Shown in pieces: positions 11,291-23,847 of a DNA stretch of 64,000 bases (the stretch's first letter is position 1; each line of letters begins with the position of its first letter). The stretch spans positions 33,645,629-33,709,628 of the forward strand of contig OW203764.1 of NCBI GenBank assembly GCA_934045905.1, given 5' to 3'. Source of the DNA: Leuctra nigra. Its lineage: Eukaryota; Arthropoda; Insecta; Plecoptera; Leuctridae. Below the pieces are notes generated by a model. That model was not told where the DNA came from. It was given only the letters and a program-made list of their open reading frames with translations, and ran no database searches. A program made the position numbers and the translations under genes.

Positions 11291-11934
11291 ACAAAGCATA
11301 AATTTAAAAATTTGTCAAGAGATAACCCTAAGTCTGTCGTTAATCTAATCATGATTAAAATTTAAAATCATTTCGTCCAAGTCCAGAAGCCGCTATAAGG
11401 AGACTAGTAAATAAAAACAAAGAAGAAGATAATATACCAGGAACCAGGAATATACCAGGAATATACCAGGAATGTTTCTGTTCAAATAATGGTATTTTAC
11501 TAGGGAGACTAGTGATTGGTCAATAAAAAAGACGCGAAGTGCAAAACGCGAAACGCGCTTTATGTGAAACCGGCTTAAGTATTTACGTCACTGATTTGCA
11601 AATAAATCCACTCTCTGCCGGGCGAGGACTGTGACATCTTTCTACCAGCTGTTCGAATCTCAGTTCATCTCATCTTACATTCGTTCATTTCATCCGGATG
11701 CTGCTGGAAGTTCTGCGCAGAATCCGAGTTAGTGCCTGACCTTGACTTTGCGAGTGAAGATGGTACAAGCTATATCGACTTTTCTGATTGTTGCAGATTT
11801 GTTATTGTTATTCCATACGATTGGGACGTAAAATGACATTTTAATCATTATCAATTACGTTACCTACTTATACAACTTTTATATTAAAGTCAGGTTTGCG
11901 ATAATGTTTCAGACCCCGGCTGTGATAGTGCGCG
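11291..11934 (+). promoter_or_regulatory. Presumed promoter and 5' UTR of the tandem-GPS receptor
   Basis: Non-repetitive, with a higher-GC block at 11600-11790. A short frame at 11760 (MVQAISTFLIVADLLLLFHT) looks like a signal peptide. It ends at a possible donor in a phase that does not join the next exon, so I regard it as an upstream ORF or chance. I see no convincing TATA box. Confidence 0.3.
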
Positions 11935-14900
11935 ATGGTGCGATGGAGATGGGTGATGGTGATGGTACGGGTGATGCTGATAGCGTGGGTGATTGCGGAG
12001 ATCACGGACACACACGCTCACAGTTCCACCACAGCACTGGCAGAGCGCCACACCACAGCTGTCGCTCAACATGAACAAACAGGTAAATAATATACTAGGA
12101 AAACGCTCAGTGTAACGCGTTGATGAGCGAGCACAGGGACGTGCAAATTCTCGAACCGGAAATGCGTACACAACGCACAGAAAACATATACATCCATATT
12201 GAATTGAAATATGATCACTCAATCAACACAACATAATGCTTTTCATTGAAACTTGAAAATAGCATCTAAGCATCCTGGTTCATAAAGCAAATCAGATTCA
12301 ATTCAAGTGGCACTGGAAAACATTCATTTCGATACTTCATATCTGACAGCTTTGAAAAATGTCAATAAGTTTATACGTTCTTAACTGATTGGGATGAAAT
12401 TTTGTAAAATAAGATACAATGTTGGTCTTAATGATCATGCAAAATATGAGTTTGATAAGAATTATCGAAGACCGTTTTCATTTTTCAGCCTATCAGGAGA
12501 TATTTATTTAAATTTTAACCAATGAATGGATTTCAAAAAAATTAGTGTCTGTAAACAGAGAAGGTTGGTTTTACATGTGTGCAAAATTTCAGCTCGATCG
12601 AAGAAAAACTGACCTGTATAGCCAAAATATGAGTTTGATCAGTTTTATAGAAGACCATTGCCATTTTTCAACCTACCATCAGGAGATGTTTATTTAAATT
12701 TTAGCCAATGAATGGATTTCAAAAAATTTTGGGGTCTGCAAACAGAAAAGGTTGTCCCCACATGTGTGCAAAATTTCAGCTCGATCGAAGAAAAACTCTG
12801 ATCTTTATATCGTCAGGTAACAGAAAAAAAACAAAAAAACAGAGGTCCGTGCCAAAAGAGCCAAAAGGAGACGCTCGCTTCGCTCGCTCAACAAGTTCCT
12901 ATGAATATCAGTATACATTCTCTGTTTAGTAAAGCCGTCGATGTCATTTGCAGGGGTAGCGGGGAAATTCTTCTTCTTCTCCTTCTCCTTCTCTTCTGGA
13001 TTAGGCATCAATCGTGACTCGTTATCGCGAATAAAATAAAATTGTCTAATCACAACCCTGGATAGCAACCTTTTATGAATTAGTTGATGAATTAGCAATT
13101 CTTATTCATTAACTTGTTGAGTAATGAGTACTTGAGTCATTTCATTATGAGTAATTCTTTACTTATCAGGGAAAACCGCTATTTCTCTATTGGTGGCTCT
13201 ATTGGTAGGAACGACAATTCTATCTCGTTTGCAATAATATTTCTTTTAATTATTATAGTTCCATATACCAGGGTTTGACAGTTAATCTTCTTCTCAGTTG
13301 CTCCTGCGCCTACGCCGATGAGTAGTTCAACAAACTGCCACAATGAAGACAACAATCTCAGCGCATTGTGCATCCTTAACGAAAATATCCTGACATTCAT
13401 CGAGCCACCTACAGTCAAGATACCTGAATCACAAGCCATCTTAAACCAATCAGCAGCTGAGATCCGACGTCTAGCTTATGTCTCCACCAATCAGAGCTGT
13501 GATGTATCTGTGCTGTTTAAATCTGTAGAAGCTCTCTTGTATCTGCCAGATGATGTATTGATGGAGAATGAAGGTCACGTGTCAGATGTGGTCGAGGATA
13601 TTCGTACAGTCATGTCCAGCTTAGCCACTGAGTCAGGTCTAGGGACAGACACCAAGCCCACAGATGTTCTCTACATGAACTCCATACTGATTAACAACGA
13701 GGATCCAGACCCGATTGCTGTTACTTCCTTGGAGAGACACTTTTATGTCAAACCCAGATTCATCAGAATATCCGAATTACCTGAATTTTCCACACCTGAA
13801 TCTATTCGTAAACTGAATTCTGAACTCTCGTTTAGGTTGTTGTCCCCGCAGTCCTACAAGAAGTACTCTTACTCTTACATGATATACCCGAAGAATCATT
13901 ATTTTCGGCCGCTTCCTTTCAAGTACAAGATGAATGAGATGATTTACTACAGCCGAGTTATTGACCTTGTGTTGACCCCGATTGTAGGAAATCAAGCCGA
14001 AGATGAAATGATAGTTATCATATTCTCATCTGCCGTTTACACTCACGTACGTGCAAAGCAAACCTGTTACTATTGGAGTAACACACTCCAACACACTCTA
14101 CTGTTGGAGTTTACAACAAGTAAATGGGCGAAGGACAAGTGTTTTCTTTGGATGGGAAATTGTGTATGCAACCTTACAGGTGAACTCAGGGACGGTGGGC
14201 AATTTCTAGTTGTACAATACATCGATTATGAAGCCGAATATATGGATCGTTATATGAAATTCAACTCAAAAATACGCGAAGAAGAAAAAAATACAGCATT
14301 GATTACTTTAGCCTTCACCGCAAGTTACCCGTTTTATTCTTCAAATGAACGTCATACGTTTCTCACATTAGTATACAACATTATGACTGATTTCCAAAAC
14401 CAAGTCTACGACACAACCAACTCACTCGTTCGGTTAGTGATTCACGAGGCTGTTACAGAAGTATTTCTCACTTCTTGGATTAGTGTTGGTGACGATGAAA
14501 ATAAACAAGGATGTCAATTCCAAACATCTGGAGGTCTTAGTTCAATCATCGTGTCTCTTGATGAGAACCGAACACATCCGCTAACTGCAGTCGGTTTCAA
14601 CGGTTATCGTCCCTTTCAGTTCCGTGTCAACAGATCCATGGAAGTTCAAACAACAGACAACTACTACAGAAAACACGATGATTTTGGAGTACAATTCACA
14701 GATTCTGTAGCGCAATATGCTTCAAGCTACTCCCTTCTTCTTTACCGTGTTGGTGAGTCCTTCTGGCCGAAACCTTATAGAAGTGATGTAGTTATTTCCA
14801 ACACTCGAGTTGTTCACGTTGTTCTTGCACCTCGACGTGACGTCACCGAGCACGATGACATCTTCATTGACTTGTACTTCAAACCTTCACCACGCGACTA

Positions 14901-17754
14901 CAACGTGTCAGTGGGCTGTGGGTTCTGGAGCCACATTCAAGGCGAGTGGAATGTAGATGGATGCCACTTTCAAAACAACATAATATCGAATGTATGTCGA
15001 TGCAACTTGTCTGCATACCTTCAAGAGTCTAAGTATGGGGGACAATTTGTTGTTTACCAATATTCTATAGAACCATCATTAAACGGGAAGACATTGAAAC
15101 GGGATGATGACTTCCACAATTTTACCTTGATTTTATTTCGATTCTATAAAGAAAAGCCGCCGACACTAGCGACACTTAAATCAATCGTTGCTCTACAAAC
15201 TAAATTAAAAAATTCGGTACGTTTTGATAATTACGCGTTTAATTTACAGATTATGCAAACTATGCAATCATTCGTAGCAGGAATGACATTTGTTCCTCAA
15301 ACTAGATTTTCTCATGGTATCAAATATCACAGTGATATTTTATTGATTCACAGCAGTGGGCCAAGTATAACAGAATATGCATTGTTGACTGTCATTTACA
15401 GAAATCCACAACGATATGTTTTAATCGATCCTTCTCACACAATGGTTGCGTCATTGAATATTTCAATGGACGTGGCGTTCGTTTTAATCATTTCAAATTC
15501 CGTCTTGAAATCAAATTTACGAACAACAAGAATAATATTCTTAACCGATATCTCCCTTCTGCCTAAAGTAACGTACGGCAACTTCACGACCTTCAGAGAA
15601 CGCCATGTGGACATAACGCTGGAGCCTGATGAAACTGCACATGCCACGGACCAGCTGATCGACATGTACTTCAGACCTTCGCTCTATCGCTATGACAACA
15701 TCAAGATCGGATGTGCCTACTGGAGCCTCCAGCGTGAAGCCTGGATCCATGACGGATGCTGGAGCATGACGCTGGACAGCTGCAGATGTAACATGACGTC
15801 ACACTTCAACGAGTCAAGGTCACGTGGTCTCTACGCGGTGTTCGAATACAAGCTCGTCGAAGAGTCGTTTTTGGAGAGAAGTATCCACTTTCTTACGATC
15901 AATAATTATAATTTCAATCCTAACCTTAATTTCACATTACAGGCCATCTTATTGGTCTTTGAATATTGCAGCGAGGTGCCTGTCACATCACGACATGGTT
16001 ACCTCCTACTTACAATCATTGCTAATGTTTTGAACGGTTTTTCCAAGTGGGATTTCGATAATGATAATACGGCTTTTTGCGATATTTTGAAAACATATAG
16101 CAAAATAATGTCCAGGATGGGCGATGAAGTCTCCACCCTTGCTTGGTTCCAGCATGAAACAGAGAGAATAAAGAACGAGTTTGTTGTTGCTGAACAGAAG
16201 TCACTATTCGATAAACATTCATTTTATGAAAACACTGAAGTGTCAAAAATGCTGCGGGATTCAAATTTTACTGTTTTTAGGTTAGTAAATCGTGACGAGA
16301 AGCCACAACATCAACGGGGAGTTCGACTTTTCCATCCAGGAAGATCCGAAGTAGCGATGCCAACCTTTGAAACGAACGATAATGATTTTTTGTTAAGAGC
16401 TTCTGAGTTTTTAGTGATGGTTATAATGTCGGACGAAAAACAGAATTGTATTGTCACATTCTTTATTTATGCAACAAATAAATCTTTGCTACCAAAAGTT
16501 GTCAAAGAATACATCGTTCATTTCAGCAGAGTTGTGGACATTTACTTCACTCCACTGGAAGTTGCTAAAGAAGATGTTAAAGACGATGAAGAGAAGTTTG
16601 TAGACATTTTCTTCCAGCCACTGAAATCCCACAATACATACCTGAAGGTCGGCTGCGCACATTGGAGTGACAATCTGACTGAGTGGTCGACGGAAGGATG
16701 TTGGAGCGTCGTCAACGGATCATTCGAGACGTGTCGATGCAATCTGACGGAACATCTCCAAGAATCCAGTTCTGTAGCTCGATACATGATATTCCTGTTC
16801 GCCGACAAACAGAACTTCCAACTGAAACAGGAGTTCAACGCCAAGGAGATCGTCTTCTTGGTAGGATCTGTTCTGTCTCTCTCCGGCTTCCTGTTGATCA
16901 TCATGACTGCCTCTCTGTTCAGCAATTGGCGCGAGGAGGTCGGCAACAAGATCCTCCTCCACTTGACCGCCTCGTCGTTGATCTACCTGTTGCTCACGAT
17001 CTACCGGGAGACTCACTACATCTACTCCGTCGTCCCCGACAGAAGCAACGCGGCCTTCATCGCATTCACCGCTGTCGTGCATTTCTCCCGTCTCTCTCAC
17101 TACTGCTGGATGCTGGTTATGTCTGTCCTTCAGTTGAAGAAGTATCTCACAATGGTAGGAGCATCTGATATCCCTCACCTGTTGCTCAAAGTGTCTCTCC
17201 TGGCTTGGGGTTTGCCTCTCATCCCTCTCATCACCCTTCTCTCTTGGAATCAGACCGAACACTTCTCAACTCCCAACATCGTCACCCAGTTGGCGCTTAA
17301 CTTCATCCCAGGAGCGCTCATCACCTTCCTGAACATTGTGGTCCTCTGCGTGATTGTGGCTAGGATTTGTGCCTGTTTCGGTTGGGGCGAGAAAGAGGAC
17401 CTGCAGCGCCACGGGGTTTCGAATCGAGAACTGGCGATGCGACGTCTGAAAGCAACCGTCCTCCTGTTCTTCTTGTTCGGCATTCCGACGGCGTTTGAGA
17501 TGTTCAACGACCTCGGCTATCACGTCGAGGTGCTGGAGTATTTGTATAAGATAACGGACCCGATGCAAGGGTTCGTCATGTTCCTTTTCTTCGTGGTGTT
17601 CGACGGCAAGACCTGGGGCTATTGGAGGAAGTGGATTGTTGGCATGCGCAGAAGAAGCCCAAATGATGGACAAAACATTCCCTTGAATGTCATAAAGAAA
17701 CCCGCGAACACAGCGGCGACTCATGCCAAGGAGAATGAGGAGCATAACCTCTAG
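11935..17754 (+). CDS. Adhesion-type 7TM receptor with four tandem GPS-like modules
   Basis: Model of 1534 residues: exon 1 at 11935-12082 (first ATG after an in-frame TAG; signal peptide MVRWRWVMVMVRVMLIAWVI...), exon 2 at 13298-17754. The donor CAG|GTAAAT and acceptor TTCTTCTCAG agree in phase. Cysteine modules of the pattern C-x2-W ... W ... GC ... C-x-C-N-(L/M)-(T/S) lie at about residues 306-343, 588-622, 853-884 and 1167-1200. In module 1 GC is replaced by KC. Each module is preceded by a (V/I)D(I/L)xxxP ... YFxP-type strand region. Seven hydrophobic helices follow from about 1234 (IVFLVGSVLSLSGFLLIIMT), ending near FVMFLFFVVFDGKTWGYW. Many N-glycosylation sequons. Known: GPS/GAIN domains sit once before TM1 in adhesion GPCRs and shape tethered-agonist signalling. 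The ligand is unknown. The last histidine of the usual HL|T cleavage site is absent in all four modules. Intron 1 holds a transposon. Upstream non-coding exons remain possible. Confidence 0.8.
12095..12890 (-). mobile_element. HINE-like element in receptor intron 1
   Basis: CTAG at 12098-12095 (minus 3' end) and the 5' block GCGAGCGAAGCGAGCG at about 12870-12886, with the internal core unit in two tandem copies. It begins only 12 bp after the exon 1 donor. Confidence 0.65.
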
Positions 17755-18407
17755 TATCATAGATACGTTAAATCCTTTACCATTTTATTATTATTCTAAT
17801 ATTATTAGTAGTTGATGTTAGTACTATAGTTTTGACAGACTGTTGCTTTGCTTAAATTTATTATCCATTATTAAATTGATGGGCTAAGATAAGCATATTG
17901 TAGTTCTAGGGCATAACGTAAACATGTTGAATCGTATACAATTTTATTATTATTCTTTAACTAGATAGTAAGTGCAATAGTAAAGTTAGGACAGTAGCTT
18001 CTAAGCTTATATTATTAGCCATTCATAGTTTGATGAACTAGGATAATCATACAACAGATGTGAGAATTTCTTCGGCATGACTTCTTGTATCATCTAGGAC
18101 TATTTTATTATTTGTCTTATTATCAGTATAGTATAGTAATTATTGTTTCTTATCATTCATTAATCATACTCACATTAGTTCTTGGATGTGCATGAAACAT
18201 ATCTAATCTGTATTGGGCCAAGAAAATTAAACAATACTTTTTATAAGAGATCGGTAGTTTAGCTGTGTACCTTTACATTAAACCTTGAAAGAAATAAAGA
18301 ATGGTATAGCTTGCTACACCTAGATCAGATAACACCTTAAACACCATATTATAATTAAAGCATAGCAAAAAATTAAAATATTGTCTTCGGTACAAGTGTG
18401 TTAATAA
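17755..18407 (+). terminator. Probable 3' UTR of the receptor; AATAAA at 18293-18298
   Basis: AT-rich sequence directly after the TAG stop (17752-17754), with no repeats until the HINE-like element at 18408. AATAAA at 18293-18298 is the best polyadenylation signal. Position inferred only from the motif. Confidence 0.45.
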
Positions 18408-18641
18408 CTAGGAAAACGCTCTGTGTAACGCGTTGATAAGCGAGCACGGATACGTGCGACACCTCGACCATAATTCCTTAAAACACGGCAATAATATACT
18501 GAAGGCTAGAAGCATGATTCACTAAATTATATAAAAAATAACTGCATTTGTGTCTCATTGCAAGTTAGTAACAGACACACACTCATGTGTATTTTTTGGA
18601 GTATTTAGGTGTGTATCAAAGGGATTTATTCCAAATAATAA

Positions 18642-19070
18642 CTAGGAAAACGCTCAGTGTAACGCGTTGATGAGCGAGCACGGGTACGTGCAAATTCTCG
18701 AACCGGAAATGCGTACACAACGCACAGAAAACATATACATCCATATGGAATTGATTATGATATCAACTTAAAAGTGTATGCTTTTCATCGAAACTTTAAA
18801 ATAGCATCTAAGCACCTGGTTCATAAAGCAAATCAGAATCAATTTTCAATTGGCACTGGAAAACATTCATTTCGATACTTCATTACTGACAGATATTAAA
18901 AATGTAAATAACTTCATACGTTCTTAACTGATTGGGATGAAATTTTGTAAAATAAGAGACAATATTGGTCTTAATGATCATGCAAAATATGAGTTTGATC
19001 AGAATTATCGAAGACCGTTTTCATTTTTCAGCCTATCAGGAGATATTTATTTAAATTTTAACCAATGAAT
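18642..19070 (-). mobile_element. HINE-like element, nested, 3' part
   Basis: CTAG end at 18645-18642 and the core up to ATTTTAACCAATGAAT. It stops where the next copy begins. Confidence 0.6.
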
Positions 19071-19966
19071 CTGAGTAACGCGTTGATGAGCGAGCACGGA
19101 TACGCGCAACACCTCGAACCGAAATTCTGTCTATCGAAAATGTCATTAAAAGCCAATAATTCTAAAATTTCGCCACAGATTTGTATAGAAATCTCAAAAC
19201 ATTCCTAAAATATTGGTCCAAATAACCATGCAAAGCTTTAAGTTGATCAATTGAACCTTTATGATTGAACTGTTCCGTGTTAATTTTCAAAAATCACAGG
19301 ATCTCCTTCAAAAAATATACCTGAGACCACTCATATGATATAAGTGTGTCTACACAATATCAGATCGACTGTTGAACGGTCATTATCAGTTTCATTTGCG
19401 TTTGAAAGTTTCTGCTCTAACTACCTTGCCTTGAACTGAAGAGTCGAAGTCGCCGTGAATTTGACAGCCAACACGCTAATAGTCCGTAAAATGTCAATAA
19501 CGTTTGGATTTAAACACAGATTAGTATGAAAATTGTCAAAAATGCAGATAATGTTGGACCCAACCATCATGCGAAGTTATAAGTTGATCGTTCAATCGGT
19601 TATAGTTTAAATTTCTAAAAACACAGGAAAGATGGTTTTAAATTTTAACCAATGGGAGGATTTGGCTGAAACTTTGTTTGATTGGGTACAATGTTGGGGG
19701 TAATGACTTGTCAAAATTTCAATTTGATCAAAACAACCAATCGAAAGTTAATTTTTTTTAAATTTGAACCAATCAATGGATTTCAAAAAAATTAGGGTCT
19801 GCAACAATCAGAAATGTTACGTACATGTGTGCAAAATTTCAGCTCGATCGAAGAAAAACTCTGACCTGTATATCGTCAGTAACAGAAAAAAAAAACAAAC
19901 AAAAAAAAAAACAGAGGTCCGTGCCAAAAGAGCCAAATGGAGACGCTCGCTTCGCTCGCTCAATTA
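19071..19966 (-). mobile_element. HINE-like element, nested, second subfamily
   Basis: It has the family hairpin region (AACGCGTTGATGAGCGAGC) without the CTAG, and the 5' end GCGAGCGAAGCGAGCG at 19943-19961. Its reverse complement is the copy at 21017-21911. Confidence 0.6.
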
Positions 19967-20150
19967 CAGAAACAAAACAGATAATTAAACAATACAGATA
20001 AATACAGAGATTGAAACTCACAAAATAGGCAACATGACATAATTTAAGAAATAGTATTCAAACAGTTACTTGCCGTTCCGTACAATAGAGCAATTTCCTA
20101 TTACCCAACACATTGTATTGTAACTATAAATATAACGTATTGACTGAATA

Positions 20151-20455
20151 ATAATAATCCATCCCTGGTTCCAATTTAATGGGTCAGGGGGTGGGTATTC
20201 CCACCAACACTAGGGCCGCAGGACTCCTGGAAACCGGCTGGCCACGCCTGGCGTTTCCTCCTCTTCTTCCTCCTCTTCTTCATCCACTTCTAATTGCTCC
20301 ACAAATTCCTTCCACCATGTTCTGTCCTCCCACTGTCTCTCAGCCTCCAACTCACTCCACCTTCCTCCTCTCTCCAACACATCCTCCTTGATCAGTCCAA
20401 TCCACCTGTCTCTTGGTCGCCCCACTCTCCGAGTTCCCCCTGTAGCCGCTTTAAA
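20151..20455 (-). mobile_element. Non-LTR retrotransposon 3' fragment
   Basis: On the minus strand it encodes GTRRVGRPRDRWIGLIKEDV and on to ...WWKEFVEQLE. This is the C-terminal tail pattern (GRP-x2-RW) seen after reverse transcriptase in many non-LTR elements. The 3' end carries GGAGTCC-x-GGCCCTAGT and runs into (TTA)n. The same 3' end occurs at 63450-63550. It is 5'-truncated and inserted in a HINE-like element. Confidence 0.65.
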
Positions 20456-21016
20456 ATAAATAAATGAATAAATAAAATAATTCATAAACGTAATTTCATT
20501 TATCAACCAACCAATCTATTTCTACAATCAAGCAGACATTTCGCCGGTCTACAAAAAATTTGCTTAGCATTTGAAAGGATTGAAAGTAAGACTGCATATT
20601 AAGACTTTTATAAACAATAAATACCTATACTATCGGTTAAAATAAAATAAAAACTATAACCTCGCAGGTATTGCTATAACTATACCTATTTAACCGTAAA
20701 ACGTATTCTAACAATAATCTATAGACAGCTGACTGCTTCCGAGTTTGTTTTGAATGGGGTGCATCGAGCGGCCGCAACGGACTCCTCGAACCTACAATGC
20801 TATTTATATGGAAAAACACGATTTTTTTTATTTATGGACGGATCTTTCTCAAAAACTATACAGGTCTAAGTTAGTATGAGATGAAAGTGTGTGCAAAATT
20901 TCAGATCGATACGTTGACCGGTGCGACCTGGGTTGAAGCGACAAAAAAAAACACACACACACAGAGAAAGTGCCGCAAGAGTCAAGTAGAGACGCTCGCT
21001 CCACTCGCTTAATTAA

Positions 21017-21911
21017 TTGAGCGAGCGAAGCGAGCGACTCCTTTGGGCTTCATTTGGCACGGACCTCTCTTTTTTTTTTGTCTGCCGTCTGCTTGTATAC
21101 AGGTCGCACCGTTTATCCTATCGAGCTGAAATTATGCACACATGTCCAGCCAGACCAAATATGAGATTTGCTGACCCTAATTTTTTTGAAATTCCCTGAT
21201 TGGTTCAAATTTAAAAAAAATTATCTTTCGATTGGTTGGTCCGATCAATTTGAAATTTTGACAAGTCATTACGACCAACATTTTCCCCAATCTTACAAAG
21301 TTTCAGCCAAATCCTCCCATTGGTTAAAATTTAAACCATCTTTCCTGTGTTTTTTGAAAATTAAACTAGAACCGATTGAACGATCAACTTATAACTTCGC
21401 ATGATGGTTGGAACCAACATTATCTGCATTTTTGAAAATTTTCAGACTATAATCTGTGTTTAAATCCAGAAGTTATTGACATTTTACGGAAATTTTGCGT
21501 GTTGGCTGTCAAATTCACGGCGACTTCGACTCTTCAGTTCAAGGCAAGGTAGTTTGTGCAGAAACTTTCAAACGCAAATGAAACTGATAATGACCGTTCA
21601 ACAGTCGATCTGATATTGTGAAGATACACTAATATCATATGAGTGGTCCCATGTATATTTTTTGAAGTAGATGCTGTGATTTTTGAAAATTAACAAGGAA
21701 CCGTTCAATCATAAAGGTTCAATCGATCAAAACTTTGCATGGTTATTTGGACCAATATTTTAGGCATTTTTGAGATTTTTATACAAGTCTGTGACCAAAT
21801 TCTAGAATTATTGGCTTTTAATGAAATTTTCGATAGACAGAATTTCGGTTCGAGGTGTTGCGCGTATCCGTGCTCGCTCATCAACGCGTTACACGTATAG
21901 CGTTTTCCTAG
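21017..21911 (+). mobile_element. HINE-like element, full length, second subfamily
   Basis: 5' TTGAGCGAGCGAAGCGAGCG; subterminal GTGCTCGCTCATCAACGCGT; CTAG at 21908-21911 followed by T. The 895-bp interior is the inverse of 19071-19966 and its 3' half matches 26430-26960. Confidence 0.7.
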
Positions 21912-23700
21912 TATCTTCCATCTAGATACTTTTTTCAAGTATCTTTGCCCATCTCTGACCATGAACTGCTTCAACGGGAAGAAATTCATCGAGTTCTTTC
22001 AAGAACTCAAGAAAGTCGACGATGTTTTAAAACAATCACGTGTTTCACAAACATTTCAAATATCTACACGTTTCTTTACAACATGCTTCACGTTTTCTTG
22101 CTTACTTTTCTTGGCGTCATTTTCAATCAATCCAGTAAATCCGGTTTATTTAAAACTTTTTAATATGTTTTCTTCGAATTGCGAATGCGTTTGAAAGAAG
22201 CTGTCGGAAGGATTCTGGAATATCCGGATTCAATGATCCAGAAACGCAGAGTTCTAGTCTGAATCCAGAAAGATATTAATAGATGTGAATATGCCATTAT
22301 ACTTGATTCACGACTTCAAAAAGTACTCCAAAATTTGGATAGGTTCACGATTTTTCACAGAAATACGTTGTCATTCATTAGTCAATTCGCTGTACACGAG
22401 TAAATCATCATTATATTAGCATTAGTTCAGTGTTGTTAAAACTTTTATATTTCATGCATAAAAGCACAAAGGAAAAGAGTAACCTTATCCATGTTGACCT
22501 ATTGACAGGAAAAGTGCCTGGTTTGTAGAAACGTAGACACTTTTGCTGAGGTATACCACCGATCGAGTGGTGGTATTATGATAGGTGGGAAACTTATGTT
22601 CATTTGCTATGCATGATCATTATTAGAATTTATGTAAAGATCTATAAAGATCACATAAGATTTTTGTGAAGACTTAGATCATTATTAGAAAAGGCTACAC
22701 TAGCAACTTTTGGTTGAGCATCTTTGGTTCTGCTCATGTGCAGTGTCATTTTGGTAATGATAATATTGTGACTCTGTCAAGAACCAAGTTTCTCAACCAA
22801 AAGTATGGTCCGAAGTTACGACAAGTGATTGAGTAAAATTATCTGACGCTGTGAGCCTATAGTTGCAGAGCAGTTGACGTTCAACAACAATTTGTATTTC
22901 TATTAAATTATCTTCCCATAGACTGGTAAGATGCCGTATTCAAGTATATTAAAACATATCATTTGATGATGATGATGATGGTGATGATGATTGTATAGAA
23001 TAGTATATTATATGAGATATATTATCCCTTATTAAAAATCTGTGACCCAGAGCTAGAAGGTCGGAAGTCCATTTCAATTATTTTTGAGGTGAGCACAAAA
23101 CACAATCATTCTGCGCTCATCCATTCATATTTGTAATGGAGGCATGAGTCATTGTGTAAGATGATACTTCAATATACGTAACTGTATTTGTTGACATTAG
23201 ACAAGTGGTATTTGATAGATCTTGATCATTTCAAAATTGTTCATCGCAAATTGGACGTCCGGCCTTCTACCTCTGAGGCACAGATGTATAATAAGGGATG
23301 CTGGGTACATGCCAGATTGCCCTCAAGACTCATAGCATTGATTTTGCGGGAATCAATCCCAGACCTTTGCAATCCGATGCGTACCTTGCTATTCAAATCA
23401 ATACATGCTTCCTACAATTTGCTGTGACACTTCTTATACATTATTTATGTATGATTCTGTAAAACACGATTTATTTCTATAACATTTGCATTTCACATAT
23501 ATTTTTTCCGAGATTATTGAATATAGGGTGATTTCGTATTTTCTCATGTGTGTCGAAGGACATCGGCAATGAATCCAATTAGCATGAAGACAATAACCCA
23601 CGCGTAATAAACTTAATCAATATGTGGGACTTTAACCCGTGCATGTTGTTTGTAATACTGTCGAAGGAAGCGCGAACCATTTCCCGATCTATTTTTCTAA
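21912..23700. other. Intergenic region upstream of CYP4G
   Basis: No exon found. 22690-22815 is a small foldback (CAACTTTTGGTTGAG / CTCAACCAAAAG). A (GAT)n-like run is at 22969-22990. A MITE is described separately at 23045-23285. Confidence 0.5.
23045..23285. mobile_element. MITE with AGAAGGTC(C)GG ends, intact copy
   Basis: Inverted ends: AGCTAGAAGGTCGGAAGTCC at 23051 against GGACGTCCGGCCTTCTACCT at 23254. The same element, broken by two later insertions, is at about 37525-38445. No ORF. Confidence 0.6.
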
Positions 23701-23710
23701 TATCAACTCC

Positions 23711-23745
23711 TATATATAAGTCGAGGGCAATTATTCTGTCAAGTC
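23711..23745 (+). promoter_or_regulatory. Core promoter of CYP4G (TATA box and likely start site)
   Basis: TATATATAAG at 23711-23720 lies about 28 bp before TCAAGTCA (23739-23746), a plausible initiator. The ATG of CYP4G is about 105 bp further on, giving a short unspliced 5' UTR. Motif-based only. Confidence 0.55.
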
Positions 23746-23847
23746 ATAAGGTGTGCTACGAGGCGCACTCTGGCACCGATCGTCTCAGCGCTAACACGGA
23801 CTTCCTAATCCTGTTGAACTTGTTGAAATACTGGTTGTGAAAGCGCC

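Larger units (their letters stand above)
18408..21010 (-). mobile_element. Large HINE-like element with nested insertions
   Basis: Outer copy of the divergent subfamily also seen at 5833-6810. The 3' CTAG is at 18411-18408. The body resumes at about 19980 and the 5' end GCGAGTGGAGCGAGCG is at about 20995-21009. It is interrupted by 18642-19966 (two further HINE-like copies) and by a retrotransposon fragment at 20151-20455. Confidence 0.6.

Noticed and set aside
11760..11827. Signal-peptide-like ORF MVQAISTFLIVADLLLLFHT as the first exon of the receptor
   Set aside because: Its donor leaves phase 2, which runs into stops in the next candidate exon; the exon at 11935 fits in phase.
13777..17760. 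Several long minus-strand frames opposite the receptor exon
   Set aside because: They are mirror frames of a real 4.4-kb coding exon with biased codon use; no family patterns or splice sites.
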